A stretch of 64,000 nt of DNA from Tragulus kanchil (GCA_022376925.1 JAIOJX010000004.1:177907501-177971500); one strand, 5' to 3'; positions 1 to 11,263 are shown, numbered from the stretch's first letter. Numbers and translations are program-made. Notes: generated by a model not told the origin, from the letters alone.

Positions 1-135
1 ATGCTTCAGGATCACATACAGGATGCCTAATTCTATTCTGGATGATATCCAAGGCTCTCTATACACAATTTCGTACCTGATTTCTACTTAGGTAACCCGA
101 GGAAAATTTTCAGACAGTAATCTACCACTGTAACC

Positions 136-466
136 TTTTTTTTTTTTTTAAAGATTTATTTATTTATTTATTTAGGGCTGGGGTCGGGTTGGGGAGGGAG
201 GGGAGTGGGCGGGCCACCTCTATTGGTCTTTCATTTCTCAGTTTTCATCCGTCTTTGTTCTTTGGCTCCTGCGGGCCTCCCATCGCAGTGGCGTCTGTTG
301 TCGCAGAGTGCCAGCTCTGGGCACATGTGCTCCAGAGCTCCGACTCGGCGATTGGACACATCAGTCCAGCCGCCGGGCACATGGGATCTTCCCAGGCCAG
401 GGATCGAACCGGCGCCCCTTGCACTGCAAGGCGGTGTCCTTATCCACTGGACCACCAGGGGAAGCC
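136..466 (-). mobile_element. Young CHR-type SINE, copy with C-rich 3' extension
   Basis: A tRNA-Glu-derived SINE in reverse orientation. The tRNA-like head ends at 466 as ACCACCAGGGGAAGCC in the window strand, with a B-box-like GGGATCGAACC near 401. The tail is at the left end: poly-T, then TTTA repeats. An exact 14-bp target-site duplication, CTACCACTGTAACC, flanks it at 122-135 and 467-480. Between body and tail it carries a G/C-rich module of about 45 bp, also seen in the elements at 21695 and 49876. Many CpGs survive, so it is young. It has no coding capacity; ORFs here are SINE translations. Confidence 0.88.
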
Positions 467-480
467 CTACCACTGTAACC

Positions 481-1130
481 TTTAACAGCATTACTCAAAT
501 CAGAGGAATTTCAAATCTATGCTTTTAATACTCTCAGTAATAGCTAAGTGTAAATAACATGTTTTTCTGAAAGAACACAAGTTTCTCTTAAACAAGAGAT
601 CAAGGTCTTTTTTCCTCTGTAGTTAAGAATCCTGCTTCCTATGTAACACCTGAGTCTAGAGATCCTCGACAAACACCTGCACGGTTCTGTATTTGTGTTT
701 CAGGAGTCTCCGTTTTCAGTATCTTCAAAGTTCTTTTGATTTCATCTCCCACAACCCCATATCCAAACACAATCAATTACAACAAGAAGAGCCCTCTACC
801 AAGGTCAGGTGAAGAAAAACCAAGCTCTTAATTTGCTCTATTTTCAGAAGAGTAAAAATGGAAAGTCGTGTTCTTGTGTGCCAGTCGTCATTTAAATTTA
901 ATGAGCTGAATGATAATAATTGAATTACCTTGAGGAAAAAGTACATTTCTGAAAGATAAGCATGTTTAATGTTAATAAGTAACCAGCAACAGAGTAAAGA
1001 TAACTGGTGAACTTACCTGACCCAAATCTTCAACTAAAATTATCCACTAAAGGGAAGATGGCTCAAATTTTAAAATGCAATTTATATACAGCCTTTTGGT
1101 AACAACTAAGCCAACATGCAACTCTGTTTA
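481..1130. other. No recognisable feature
   Basis: AT-rich single-copy-looking DNA, with no SINE, LINE or credible coding sequence that I can identify. The duplication junction (about 820/821) falls inside it. Its first part repeats at 1615-1953, and 592-820 appears a third time near 2869-3100. Confidence 0.6.
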
Positions 1131-1265
1131 ATGCTTCAGGATCACATACAGGATGCCTAATTCTATTCTGGATGATATCCAAGGCTCTCTATACACAATT
1201 TCGTACCTGATTTCTACTTAGGTAACCCGAGGAAAATTTTCAGACAGTAATCTACCACTGTAACC

Positions 1266-1600
1266 TTTTTTTTTTTTTTTAAAGATTTATTTATTTATTT
1301 ATTTAGGGCTGGGGTCGGGTTGGGGAGGGAGGGGAGTGGGCGGGCCACCTCTATTGGTCTTTCATTTCTCAGTTTTCATCCGTCTTTGTTCTTTGGCTCC
1401 TGCGGGCCTCCCATCGCAGTGGCGTCTGTTGTCGCAGAGTGCCAGCTCTGGGCACATGTGCTCCAGAGCTCCGACTCGGCGATTGGACACATCAGTCCAG
1501 CCGCTTCGCGGCACATGGGATCTTCCCAGGCCAGGGATCGAACCGGCGCCCCTTGCACTGCAAGGCGGTGTCCTTATCCACTGGACCACCAGGGGAAGCC
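1266..1600 (-). mobile_element. Second copy of the young CHR-type SINE
   Basis: This is the same insertion as at 136-466, carried by tandem duplication 1. The target-site duplications recur at 1252-1265 and 1601-1614. Identical flanks mean it is not an independent insertion. It keeps the GCCGCTTCGCGGCAC segment that the first copy has lost. Confidence 0.88.
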
Positions 1601-2019
1601 CTACCACTGTAACCTTTAACAGCATTACTCAAATCAGAGGAATTTCAAATCTATGCTTTTAATACTCTCAGTAATAGCTAAGTGTAAATAACATGTTTTT
1701 CTGAAAGAACACAAGTTTCTCTTAAACAAGAGATCAAGGTCTTTTTTCCTCTGTAGTTAAGAATCCTGCTTCCTATGTAACACCTGAGTCTAGAGATCCT
1801 CGACAAACACCTGCACGGTTCTGTATTTGTGTTTCAGGAGTCTCCGTTTTCAGTATCTTCAAAGTTCTTTTGATTTCATCTCCCACAACCCCATATCCAA
1901 ACACAATCAATTACAACAAGAAGAGCCCTCTACCAAGGTCAGGTGAAGAAAAAACACATGAGCCTTTAAGCCTGACAGTTTTAAGATTAAATTACATGTA
2001 GCTCAGTTCCTCTAATGGT

Positions 2020-2105
2020 AGGAACTTTGGCAAATAATCTGGCTTCTAAGTTTCCATTTCACATCTATAAAATGGGGCTATCCTAGACATCATGAAGAGT
2101 GGCTG
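2020..2105 (+). repeat. MIR-like SINE fragment
   Basis: The segment around CATCTATAAAATGGGGCTATC resembles the MIR core-to-3' region, which has a TCATCTGTAAAATGGGGATAAT-like stretch after the pyrimidine-rich part. Strongly diverged. The copy made by duplication 2 is at about 3167-3252. Confidence 0.5.
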
Positions 2106-2299
2106 TGCTGGCGGGAGAGGACGAAGGAAAGCACCTCCCAATGCCCAGCCCAGGGGCTGCGCCTGCTGCTCCTCTTGGCCAGCAGCGCCCTCCCCTCTCC
2201 TCCCTGTCAAGCACCCAGTATGCATAAACCCCAGAGGAGGGGCTGCAGGTGATACACGAGGAGGGATGAGACACACTCAAGAACCACCACGACGCTAGC

Positions 2300-4480
2300 A
2301 AATTAGACCCAGACCTCACACCATGTGTCAAAATAAACTCCAGGTGAAGGAAAGAGTTCAATAATGAGGAAAGAAGGAAACCACTGAAGGACTGAAGAAG
2401 CTGGCTAATTTTTCTTTCCATAATTACAGAATGAACAAAGACTTTTCTAATTTTTAACTATGATACACAGATCTCATAAACAAATGATTGCTGTATCTAA
2501 CAATTATTACGATAAAACCCACCACTGGGAAAAATATATTAGCAGTTTATATCCCAAAGAGCTAGGTTCCACAATACATAAAGAGCTCCTACAAATCAAT
2601 AAGGAAAAGGTCAACAAGCCAATAGGAAAGTAGGTGAAGGCAACAAACACACTGTTCACAGTTTACATCTAAAACATCTGAGAATAATCCATTGCATTCC
2701 TGTAAGAGAACAGCATATGAAACTATCCTGAAATACCACTTTTCCACTTACCAAACTGTCAAGGACAAAATCTATAAAACCACAATGTGGTCAAAGGTGC
2801 TACGGGAAAAGGCATTCATACATGTTGCTGGTGAGAACATCAACTAGTAAAATCTCTGTAAAGGACTTTTAAACAAGAGATCAAGGTCTTTTTTCCTCTG
2901 TAGTTAAGAATCCTGCTTCCTATGTAACACCTGAGTCTAGAGATCCTCGACAAACACCTGCACGGTTCTGTATTTGTGTTTCAGGAGTCTCCGTTTTCAG
3001 TATCTTCAAAGTTCTTTTGATTTCATCTCCCACAACCCCATATCCAAACACAATCAATTACAACAAGAAGAGCCCTCTACCAAGGTCAGGTGAAGAAAAA
3101 ACACATGAGCCTTTAAGCCTGACAGTTTTAAGATTAAATTACATGTAGCTCAGTTCCTCTAATGGTAGGAACTTTGGCAAATAATCTGGCTTCTAAGTTT
3201 CCATTTCACATCTATAAAATGGGGCTATCCTAGACATCATGAAGAGTGGCTGTGCTGGCGGGAGAGGACGAAGGAAAGCACCTCCCAATGCCCAGCCCAG
3301 GGGCTGCGCCTGCTGCTCCTCTTGGCCAGCAGCGCCCTCCCCTCTCCTCCCTGTCAAGCACCCAGTATGCATAAACCCCAGAGGAGGGGCTGCAGGTGAT
3401 ACACGAGGAGGGATGAGACACACTCAAGAACCACCACGACGCTAGCAAATTAGACCCAGACCTCACACCATGTGTCAAAATAAACTCCAGGTGAAGGAAA
3501 GAGTTCAATAATGAGGAAAGAAGGAAACCACTGAAGGACTGAAGAAGCTGGCTAATTTTTCTTTCCATAATTACAGAATGAACAAAGACTTTTCTAATTT
3601 TTAACTATGATACACAGATCTCATAAACAAATGATTGCTGTATCTAACAATTATTACGATAAAACCCACCACTGGGAAAAATATATTAGCAGTTTATATC
3701 CCAAAGAGCTAGGTTCCACAATACATAAAGAGCTCCTACAAATCAATAAGGAAAAGGTCAACAAGCCAATAGGAAAGTAGGTGAAGGCAACAAACACACT
3801 GTTCACAGTTTACATCTAAAACATCTGAGAATAATCCATTGCATTCCCTGTAAGAGAACAGCATATGAAACTATCCTGAAATACCACTTTTCCACTTACC
3901 AAACTGTCAAGGACAAAATCTATAAAACCACAATGTGGTCAAAGGTGCTACGGGAAAAGGCATTCATACATGTTGCTGGTGAGAACATCAACTAGTAAAA
4001 TCTCTGTAAAGGACGATGTAAAGTTTTCTGTCAAAGTTAAACGTATACATAGTCTGACTCAGCTATCTCATGTTTAGGAACATATCACAGGAAAACAATT
4101 ACACACGTGGGAGACTACACACCTAAAGAATATGCACTGCAACAAGTCTGTAATGGCAAAAGACTGGAGGCAGTCCATCAGTCAGGAAGCTGGTTATGTA
4201 AATTATAGCTTATCCACACAAGGGAATACTATGTAATTATGAAAGGAAGCTCTTTATGTACTAATGAAAATAGATCTTCAAGATATATTGTTAAATTTAA
4301 AAAGCCAAATGCAAACAAGTGTACTTTAATTACCAGGTACATAACATAAAGAGGGCTTACTTGTAGTTCTTTCCATATGAATAGAGACTCCCTGGAAGGA
4401 AACTTAAAAAAAAAAAACTAGTAATCCTACTGAATTGGAAAAGGAAAAGCTGGGTGATGGTTAGACAACTGTATACCTTT
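2300..4480 (+). mobile_element. Old LINE-1 (L1ME/HAL1-like) 3' region, sense
   Basis: Phrases typical of the end of mammalian L1 ORF2 occur in order: the ACATAAAGAGCTCCTACAAA stretch near 2578, CATACATGTTGCTGGTGAGA near 2818, a GCAAAAGACTGGAGGCAG stretch near 4156, a GGAATACTATGTAATTATGA stretch near 4224 and an ATCTTCAAGATATATTGTTA stretch near 4274. The reading frame is destroyed by stops and indels. Duplication 2 splits it, so the true element is about 1.1 kb shorter than drawn. Confidence 0.75.
3167..3252 (+). repeat. Second copy of MIR-like fragment
   Basis: Duplicate of 2020-2105 produced by tandem duplication 2; not an independent insertion. Confidence 0.5.
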
Positions 4481-4499
4481 TTTCAATCAAATAAATTCA

Positions 4500-5350
4500 A
4501 TTTTAAAGAAGGTATCTGCAAATGATATATCTGATAATATCCAAAGCATACAAAGAACTCATATAACTCAACGTAAAAAAAATAAAACAAAAAACTAAAA
4601 CAATGGTCAGGGGATCTGAACAGACATTTTCCCAAAGAAGCCATAGAGATGGCCAACAGGCACGTGAAAAGATGCTCAACATCGCTAGTCACCAGGGAAA
4701 TGAAAATCAAAAGTACAATGACATGTATCACCCCATACCTACTGGCTATTATCAAAAGAGCAACAAATGAGGGTGAGGAAGCAGAGAAAATGAAACTCTA
4801 GTACACCGCAGTGGGAATGTAAACTGATGTAGTCACTATGGAAAACAGTATGAGAGGTTTCTCCAAAAATTAAGAAAATAGTTACCATACAAGCAGCAAT
4901 TCAACTGCTGGGTATTTTTCTGAAGAAAACAAACATTAATTGGAAAAGAGATATGTACCTCTATGTTCATTGCAGCACTGTTTACAATAGTCATGATATG
5001 GAAGCTACCTATGTGACCACTGACAGATGAATGGATAAAGATGTGCACACAAAATGGAATATTACTTGATCATAAAAGAATGAAATCTTCCATATTATGC
5101 TAAGTGAACTAAATCAGAGAAAGACAAATACCATACTATTTCCTTTATATGTGAAAAAAAGGAAGAAACCAGGAAAAAACAGAACAAACAGAACAGCCTC
5201 ACAGAGAACAAACGGGTGCCCGCTAGAGAAAGGGGGAGGATGAGTGAGATAGGTAAAGGATTATGAAACACAAACGTCCACTTACAAAATGAATGAGTCC
5301 GGGATCAAATGCGCAGCATGAGGGACATGCAGTCAATTAAAAAAAGATTG
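4500..5350 (+). mobile_element. LINE-1 3' end (L1MA/L1MB-like), sense, decayed
   Basis: A second, different L1 fragment. It shows CAGACATTTTCCCAAAGAAG near 4621, GCCAACAGGCACGTGAAAAG, the ACTATGGAAAACAGTATGAG stretch near 4836, CTATGTTCATTGCAGCACTG near 4961 and GATGAATGGATAAAGATGTG near 5025, all hallmarks of the L1 ORF2 terminus and 3' UTR. Multiple stops; no coding potential remains. It lies head to tail with the older L1 remnant upstream. Confidence 0.82.
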
Positions 5351-5399
5351 TGAGACACTGCCACTGGGGTAAACAGTAGAGAGTGCACAAGAGTCTTTT

Positions 5400-5645
5400 T
5401 TAAAAGATACCTGTTTTATTGTGGTAAAAGTCAGACACCACAGAACACATTAGTTTAGCCTTAGCTAGTTGCCCCTTCAGCTTGGGGGCACTGAGTCCAC
5501 TCCCGTGGCTGTGTGCCTCTCCCCACCACCCATCTCGCCGCAACTTCCTGAGCTGAAGCCTGTCCTATCCACACTCGCTCCCACTCCCCTCCATAACCAC
5601 CCAAAGTAGCTACCAATTTATTTTTTGACTCTATTGAGTTTGACT
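5400..5645 (-). mobile_element. LINE-1 3' UTR fragment, antisense
   Basis: The window strand reads as the reverse of an old L1 3' UTR: TTTTATTGTGGTAAAAGTCA at about 5413, then a CCACC/CCATCTC stretch and GAGTTTGACTACTCTAG at about 5637. Diverged, so subfamily and exact ends are uncertain. Confidence 0.5.
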
Positions 5646-6016
5646 ACTCTAGCAAAGATTATTTCTTAAAAACCATTTTTTTTTTCAAACCACGTTATTT
5701 CTTACAACTGCATGTGAATCTACAATGATCTCAAAGGAAAAAGTTTAAATTAAGAAATTTCAAAATCTGTTTTATTTGAGTGAGCAATATACCATGGGTC
5801 TTGGAAGTCCAGTGGGGACCCAAGGCAGTGATGCTCTCCTGAGTAGAGAAGAAAGATCCCTGCTCAACTCCAGCACAGGAGCCTGGGCTCCTCTGAGAGG
5901 GCCCTCCAATCCCCAGACAAGTCGCAGCTCTCGCTGTCTGTCCGATCCACACACTTCCATGCACTTGGAATGCAAAGCCCACTCCTTTCTTTTGGTTTCA
6001 ATTAAGGCCTTTCAAT
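5646..6016. other. No recognisable feature
   Basis: Unassigned DNA upstream of a Bov-tA insertion. It contains the start of duplication 3 (from about 5750) and repeats at 6823-7086. The ORFs on both strands here are duplicated intact but resemble no protein that I know. Confidence 0.5.
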
Positions 6017-6214
6017 CTTCCCCAGTGGCTCAGTGGTAAAGAATCCAGCTGAAATGCAGGAGCTGTAGGACACTCTGGTTGAATCCCTGTGTTGGGAAGA
6101 TCCTCTGGAAAAGTGAATGGCAACCCACTCCAGTACTCTTGCCTGGAGAATTCCACAGCCAGAGGAGCCTGGCGGGTTATATTCCACAGTGTTGCAAAGA
6201 GTCAGACACAATGG
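6017..6214 (+). mobile_element. Bov-tA-type SINE
   Basis: The tRNA-like head CTTCCCCAGTGGCTCAGTGG leads into TAAAGAATCCAGCTG. Then come the BovA body with CAACCCACTCCAGTACTCTT and GCCTGGAGAATTCCACAG, and a GCAAAGAGTCAGACACA end. This SINE structure is specific to ruminants. No clear target-site duplication. Confidence 0.88.
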
Positions 6215-6800
6215 AAATGAATTCGCAGGCACACAGGTAGGCCCTCCAATAGCCGAGACATTTTCCCTTAGTCCTCTCCCTGTGCCCTTTAGACCCCACC
6301 CCTTTTATGCCTGACACCTCTGCATTCTGTCACCAGGGTACACAGAGGGAATTGTGCGGGTCACCAAACACGAAGATGCAGGCTGTGCAGATGAGCCACA
6401 GTAGGAAAAAACTTCCTTTAGCAATAAGCTGCAAATGGAGAATTAAGAACTTTAATTCTCCAGGGACTCCCAACTTTTATCTCCAAGAGGGGCTATGGGA
6501 TGGCGTGAAGAGACAGAAGGTCAAGGGAGATTCCAAAGAACAGGAATTTGCTGTTGTCTCCCCTTCACCTAGAGTTGAAAGCGCCCCCATTTATTAGGTA
6601 TGAGTCATCATCCTGCCTCTTGGCTACACCTTAAAATGGAAAAAGAGATGGATGGGCCAGGACACCTTACCTTTAGGACGGTGGCCAGTAAATGCCTTCT
6701 ATTAGATCAACCCTTACAAGGACTCCAGGCTCACCAAGCAACCACAGTCACCTGGAACGAGGACAGGCTGGGGCAGAATGTACAGTGGGAGCCTTGGAGC
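6215..6800. other. No recognisable feature
   Basis: Unassigned DNA between a Bov-tA and the duplication junction; the second copy is at 7285-7876. The last 300 bp are present three times because duplications 3 and 4 overlap. Nothing coding is recognised. Confidence 0.5.
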
Positions 6801-7086
6801 CTGCAGTGATGCTCTTACATTAAGATATTTCAAAATCTGTTTTATTTGAGTGAGCAATATACCATGGGTCTTGGAAGTCCAGTGGGGACCCAAGGCAGTG
6901 ATGCTCTCCTGAGTAGAGAAGAAAGATCCCTGCTCAACTCCAGCACAGGAGCCTGGGCTCCTCTGAGAGGGCCCTCCAATCCCCAGACAAGTCGCAGCTC
7001 TCGCTGTCTGTCCGATCCACACACTTCCATGCACTTGGAATGCAAAGCCCACTCCTTTCTTTTGGTTTCAATTAAGGCCTTTCAAT

Positions 7087-7284
7087 CTTCCCCAGTGGCT
7101 CAGTGGTAAAGAATCCAGCTGAAATGCAGGAGCTGTAGGACACTCTGGTTGAATCCCTGTGTTGGGAAGATCCTCTGGAAAAGTGAATGGCAACCCACTC
7201 CAGTACTCTTGCCTGGAGAATTCCACAGCCAGAGGAGCCTGGCGGGTTATATTCCACAGTGTTGCAAAGAGTCAGACACAATGG
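7087..7284 (+). mobile_element. Second copy of the Bov-tA-type SINE
   Basis: Same insertion as 6017-6214, duplicated with its flanks. One difference nearby is GAATTCGCAGG versus GAATTCACAGG. Confidence 0.88.
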
Positions 7285-7570
7285 AAATGAATTCACAGGC
7301 ACACAGGTAGGCCCTCCAATAGCCGAGACATTTTCCCTTAGTCCTCTCCCTGTGCCCTTTAGACCCCACCCCTTTTATGCCTGACACCTCTGCATTCTGT
7401 CACCAGGGTACACAGAGGGAATTGTGCGGGTCACCAAACACGAAGATGCAGGCTGTGCAGATGAGCCACAGTAGGAAAAAAAAACTTCCTTTAGCAATAA
7501 GCTGCAAATGGAGAATTAAGAACTTCTTAATTCTCCAGGGACTCCCAACTTTTATCTCCAAGAGGGGCTA

Positions 7571-9727
7571 TGGGATGGCGTGAAGAGACAGAAGGTCAAG
7601 GGAGATTCCAAAGAACAGGAATTTGCTGTTGTCTCCCCTTCACCTAGAGTTGAAAGCGCCCCCATTTATTAGGTATGAGTCATCATCCTGCCTCTTGGCT
7701 ACACCTTAAAATGGAAAAAGAGATGGATGGGCCAGGACACCTTACCTTTAGGACGGTGGCCAGTAAATGCCTTCTATTAGATCAACCCTTACAAGGACTC
7801 CAGGCTCACCAAGCAACCACAGTCACCTGGAACGAGGACAGGCTGGGGCAGAATGTACAGTGGGAGCCTTGGAGCCAGGGCAGCAATAAGGTAGACAGGA
7901 GGGGTCAATGAAGGAAGTGAGAAAGAAGCCTTTATCTTCAGCTAAGAGAAAACTAGCAACCAAACAAAGCTCCTTTACACCTTTCCCGAGCACTCAACTG
8001 GTCTAAGACCATGGCCCAGGAAACATTAGCTGGACACCCATATCTGTCTTAGGAATATAACAGGCAAGCGCTACTGTCAAACAATTGATTCACCTCAAAG
8101 AAGGAAACCCCTGACAAGAAGAAACTGTACGCTATGTTGTGTCGCAGGGAATGGGGGAAGAACTGGGACCTGTGACAAGCTGGCGGGGTCTGAGCGTCTA
8201 GAGAGAAGGTGGACCACATCGCGGATCAAAAGAGTCGGCTGGGATGCTGGGCGGTGGGGGCGCGCTGGGAAGGGCAGGAGACGGGCTGCCTCTCAGGGGC
8301 TCCACCACCATCAGGAAGGTCGACACATCCCAGAAACAGCCAAGCCTTCTCACTAAAAGTGTGTTACGTGGGGCTTCGGGGTTAAAATTTATAGTTGTTT
8401 GCTTTCAACTACATGCCTGCTTTAGCTTTACCTTTTTCACTCCTTTTATTTGACAGGCTCTGGGCCCTTACCAAATTAGATCAATGAGTCCAGTCTCAAA
8501 AAGCTAACAACTGCTCTCCAAACACACTGGTTTCCGTTTTCTTAAAACAAAGGCTTTAAAAGGGAAAGGAAAGTGAAGAAAGAGAGCACATTCCTGCCAA
8601 TTTTTCTGGCCAAGTTGGGGTTTCCACAGTGAAGCTTTCTATAGCACTCTCAGGGGGTGGGATGGCGTGAAGAGACAGAAGGTCAAGGGAGATTCCAAAG
8701 AACAGGAATTTGCTGTTGTCTCCCTTCACCTAGAGTTGAAAGCGCCCATTTATTAGGTATGAGTCATCATCCTGCCTCTTGGCTACACCTTAAAATGGAA
8801 AAAGAGATGGATGGGCCAGGACACCTTACCTTTAGGACGGTGGCCAGTAAATGCCTTCTATTAGATCAACCCTTACAAGGACTCCAGGCTCACCAAGCAA
8901 CCACAGTCACCTGGAACGAGGACAGGCTGGGGCAGAATGTACAGTGGGAGCCTTGGAGCCAGGGCAGCAATAAGGTAGACAGGAGGGGTCAATGAAGGAA
9001 GTGAGAAAGAAGCCTTTATCTTCAGCTAAGAGAAAACTAGCAACCAAACAAAGCTCCTTTACACCTTTCCCGAGCACTCAACTGGTCTAAGACCATGGCC
9101 CAGGAAACATTAGCTGGACACCCATATCTGTCTTAGGAATATAACAGGCAAGCGCTACTGTCAAACAATTGATTCACCTCAAAAAAGGGAAAACCCCCTG
9201 ACAAGAAGAAACTGTACGCTATGTTGTGTCGCAGGGAATGGGGGAAGAACTGGGACCTGTGACAAGCTGGCGGGGTCTGAGCGTCTAGAGAGAAGGTGGA
9301 CCACATCGCGGATCAAAAGAGTCGGCTGGGATGCTGGGCGGTGGGGGCGCGCTGGGAAGGGCAGGAGACGGGCTGCCTCTCAGGGGCTCCACCACCATCA
9401 GGAAGGTCGAAAATCCCAGAAACAGCCAAGCCTTCTCACTAAAAGTGTGTTACGTGGGGCTTCGGGGTTAAAATTTATAGTTGTTTGCTTTCAACTACAT
9501 GCCTGCTTTAGCTTTACCTTTTTCACTCCTTTTATTTGACAGGCTCTGGGCCCTTACCAAATTAGATCAATGAGTCCAGTCTCAAAAAGCTAACAACTGC
9601 TCTCCAAACACACTGGTTTCCGTTTTCTTAAAACAAAGGCTTTAAAAGGGAAAGGAAAGTGAAGAAAGAGAGCACATTCCTGCCAATTTTTCTGGCCAAG
9701 TTGGGGTTTCCACAGTGAAGCTTTCTA
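7571..9727. repeat. Tandem direct duplication 4 (unit about 1087 bp)
   Basis: Unit one is 7571-8641 and unit two about 8658-9727. Filler at 8642-8657 (TAGCACTCTCAGGGGGT) resembles a noisy copy of the sequence before unit one (TATCTCCAAGAGGGGCTAT). Early in unit two, C-runs are shortened (TCTCCCTTCACC versus TCTCCCCTTCACC; GCGCCCATTT versus GCGCCCCCATTT). The first 300 bp overlap duplication 3. Confidence 0.93.
7877..9327. other. Unassigned DNA inside duplications 3-5
   Basis: No repeat family or gene recognised. A moderately CpG-rich patch at about 8155-8290 (for example GGGGGCGCGCTGGG) recurs at about 9235-9375, and its downstream part also near 10418. It is too small to call a CpG island. 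Confidence 0.45.
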
Positions 9728-10180
9728 CTCTTGTATGTATATCTTTTGCTTTAAATTAAAAAAAAAAAAGATGAAACAAGAAGGGAAATGAAACACTATG
9801 TACCCAAACTAAACCACAGAGGTGCTAACCAAAAGGTAGAAAAATTTCCAAGAAAATAAAATGATTTAAGCAAACACTTGAACAACAGTGAGCACACATG
9901 CTAACAAAGCTATTTTCTGCCTCCCACAGGAAGATTTAAACAGTCCCCCGCTCCCTCTTCTAAGTCACTCTAACGCTGGCAGAGAGGAAAAAGGCTCCCT
10001 GGAAGTTGGATCAGGGGAGGGAAGGGGGCTCTACCTCCACCCGCTCTCCAACAGAGAGGGAAACTGCCCCTGAGCACATACACACCACCCTGCCCTACAT
10101 CCCACTCCTGGTCATAATGGCGATTCCAGCTCCAGGAACACTGTGGCCCGTTCATGGTTGTCAAGAATCTGGAAAGGGAA
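9728..10180. other. No recognisable feature
   Basis: Unassigned A-rich then mixed sequence (poly-A run near 9757) upstream of a Bov-tA; the copy is at about 10813-11263. No gene or repeat recognised. Confidence 0.5.
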
Positions 10181-10375
10181 GTGTTGGTCGCTCAGTCGTG
10201 TCCAGCTCTTTGAGACCCATTGGACTGTAGCTGGCCAGGTTCCTCTGTCCATGGAATTTTCCCGGCAAGAATACTGGAGTGGGTTGCCATTTCCTTTTCC
10301 AGGGGATCTTCCTGACCTGGGGACTGAACCCAGGTCTTCTGCACTGCAAGCAGATTCTTTACCATCTGAGCCACC
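10181..10375 (-). mobile_element. Bov-tA-type SINE, reverse
   Basis: It reads GTTGGTCGCTCAGTCGTGTC at the BovA end, through AGAATACTGGAGTGGGTTGC, to the tRNA-like head in reverse (ACCATCTGAGCCACCA at the right end). Length and order are typical. Confidence 0.9.
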
Positions 10376-11263
10376 AATGTAATTAATACTTTTGCTGGTA
10401 TGTTATACAAGAAAGTGGGATGCTGGGCGGTGGGGGCGCTGGGAAGGGCAGGAGACGGGCTGCCTCTCAGGGCTCCACCACCATCAGGAAGGTCGACATC
10501 CCAGAAACAGCCAAGCCTTCTCACTAAAAGTGTGTTACGTGGGGCTTCGGGGTTAAAATTTATAGTTGTTTGCTTTCAACTACATGCCTGCTTTAGCTTT
10601 ACCTTTTTCACTCCTTTTATTTGACAGGCTCTGGGCCCTTACCAAATTAGATCAATGAGTCCAGTCTCAAAAAGCTAACAACTGCTCTCCAAACACACTG
10701 GTTTCCGTTTTCTTAAAACAAAGGCTTTAAAAGGGAAAGGAAAGTGAAGAAAGAGAGCACATTCCTGCCAATTTTTCTGGCCAAGTTGGGGTTTCCACAG
10801 TGAAGCTTTCTACTCTTGTATGTATATCTTTTGCTTTAAATTAAAAAAAAAAGATGAAACAAGAAGGGAAATGAAACACTATGTACCCAAACTAAACCAC
10901 AGAGGTGCTAACCAAAAGGTAGAAAAATTTCCAAGAAAATAAAATGATTTAAGCAAACACTTGAACAACAGTGAGCACACATGCTAACAAAGCTATTTTC
11001 TGCCTCCCACAGGAAGATTTAAACAGTCCCCCGCTCCCTCTTCTAAGTCACTCTAACGCTGGCAGAGAGGAAAAAGGCTCCCTGGAAGTTGGATCAGGGG
11101 AGGGAAGGGGGCTCTACCTCCACCCGCTCTCCAACAGAGAGGGAAACTGCCCCTGAGCACATACACACCACCCTGCCCTACATCCCACTCCTGGTCATAA
11201 TGGCGATTCCAGCTCCAGGAACACTGTGGCCCGTTCATGGTTGTCAAGAATCTGGAAAGGGAA

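Larger units (their letters stand above)
1..1953. repeat. Tandem direct duplication 1 (unit about 1130 bp)
   Basis: Bases 1-820 recur at 1131-1953 with an offset of 1130 rising to 1133. The second unit starts at about 821, so the first unit's opening 310 bp lies before the window. The copies differ by one extra T in the SINE's poly-T, and by a short indel near 375 versus 1503, where the second copy agrees with the other SINE family members and the first does not. A real duplication cannot be excluded, but this is the first of 20 units of the same size, so an unmerged assembly overlap is more likely. Confidence 0.93.
1722..4014. repeat. Tandem direct duplication 2 (unit about 1147 bp)
   Basis: Unit one is about 1722-2866 and unit two about 2867-4014, with no gap. 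The junction is where CTGTAAAGGAC runs straight into TTTTAAACAAGAG. The second unit ends at the same CTGTAAAGGAC and then continues into new sequence. The copies are nearly identical (for example CATTCCTG versus CATTCCCTG near 2697 and 3844). The first 230 bp of unit one also belong to duplication 1, so that stretch is present three times. Confidence 0.94.
5752..7876. repeat. Tandem direct duplication 3 (unit about 1070 bp)
   Basis: Unit one is about 5752-6800 and unit two about 6823-7876 (offset 1070). Some 22 bp of filler at 6801-6822 (CTGCAGTGATGCTCTTACAT...) looks like an error-rich version of the sequence before unit one (CTACAATGATCTC... at 5720). The copies differ by homopolymer and short indels, for example the A-run near 6405 versus 7475 and AACTTTAATTC versus AACTTCTTAATTC near 6448 and 7521. 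Confidence 0.93.

Noticed and set aside
189..528. ORFs of about 100 codons on both strands
   Set aside because: They translate a CHR SINE; the same peptides reappear at every related SINE (1320, 21664, 49834).
1..2000. Tandem array of SINE-containing units as a possible satellite or amplified locus
   Set aside because: Only two copies exist and the pattern repeats with unrelated units elsewhere; assembly overlap is the simpler reading.
2083..2421. 112-codon minus-strand ORF, present twice
   Set aside because: It lies over MIR and old L1 sequence and is doubled only by duplication 2; no domain seen.
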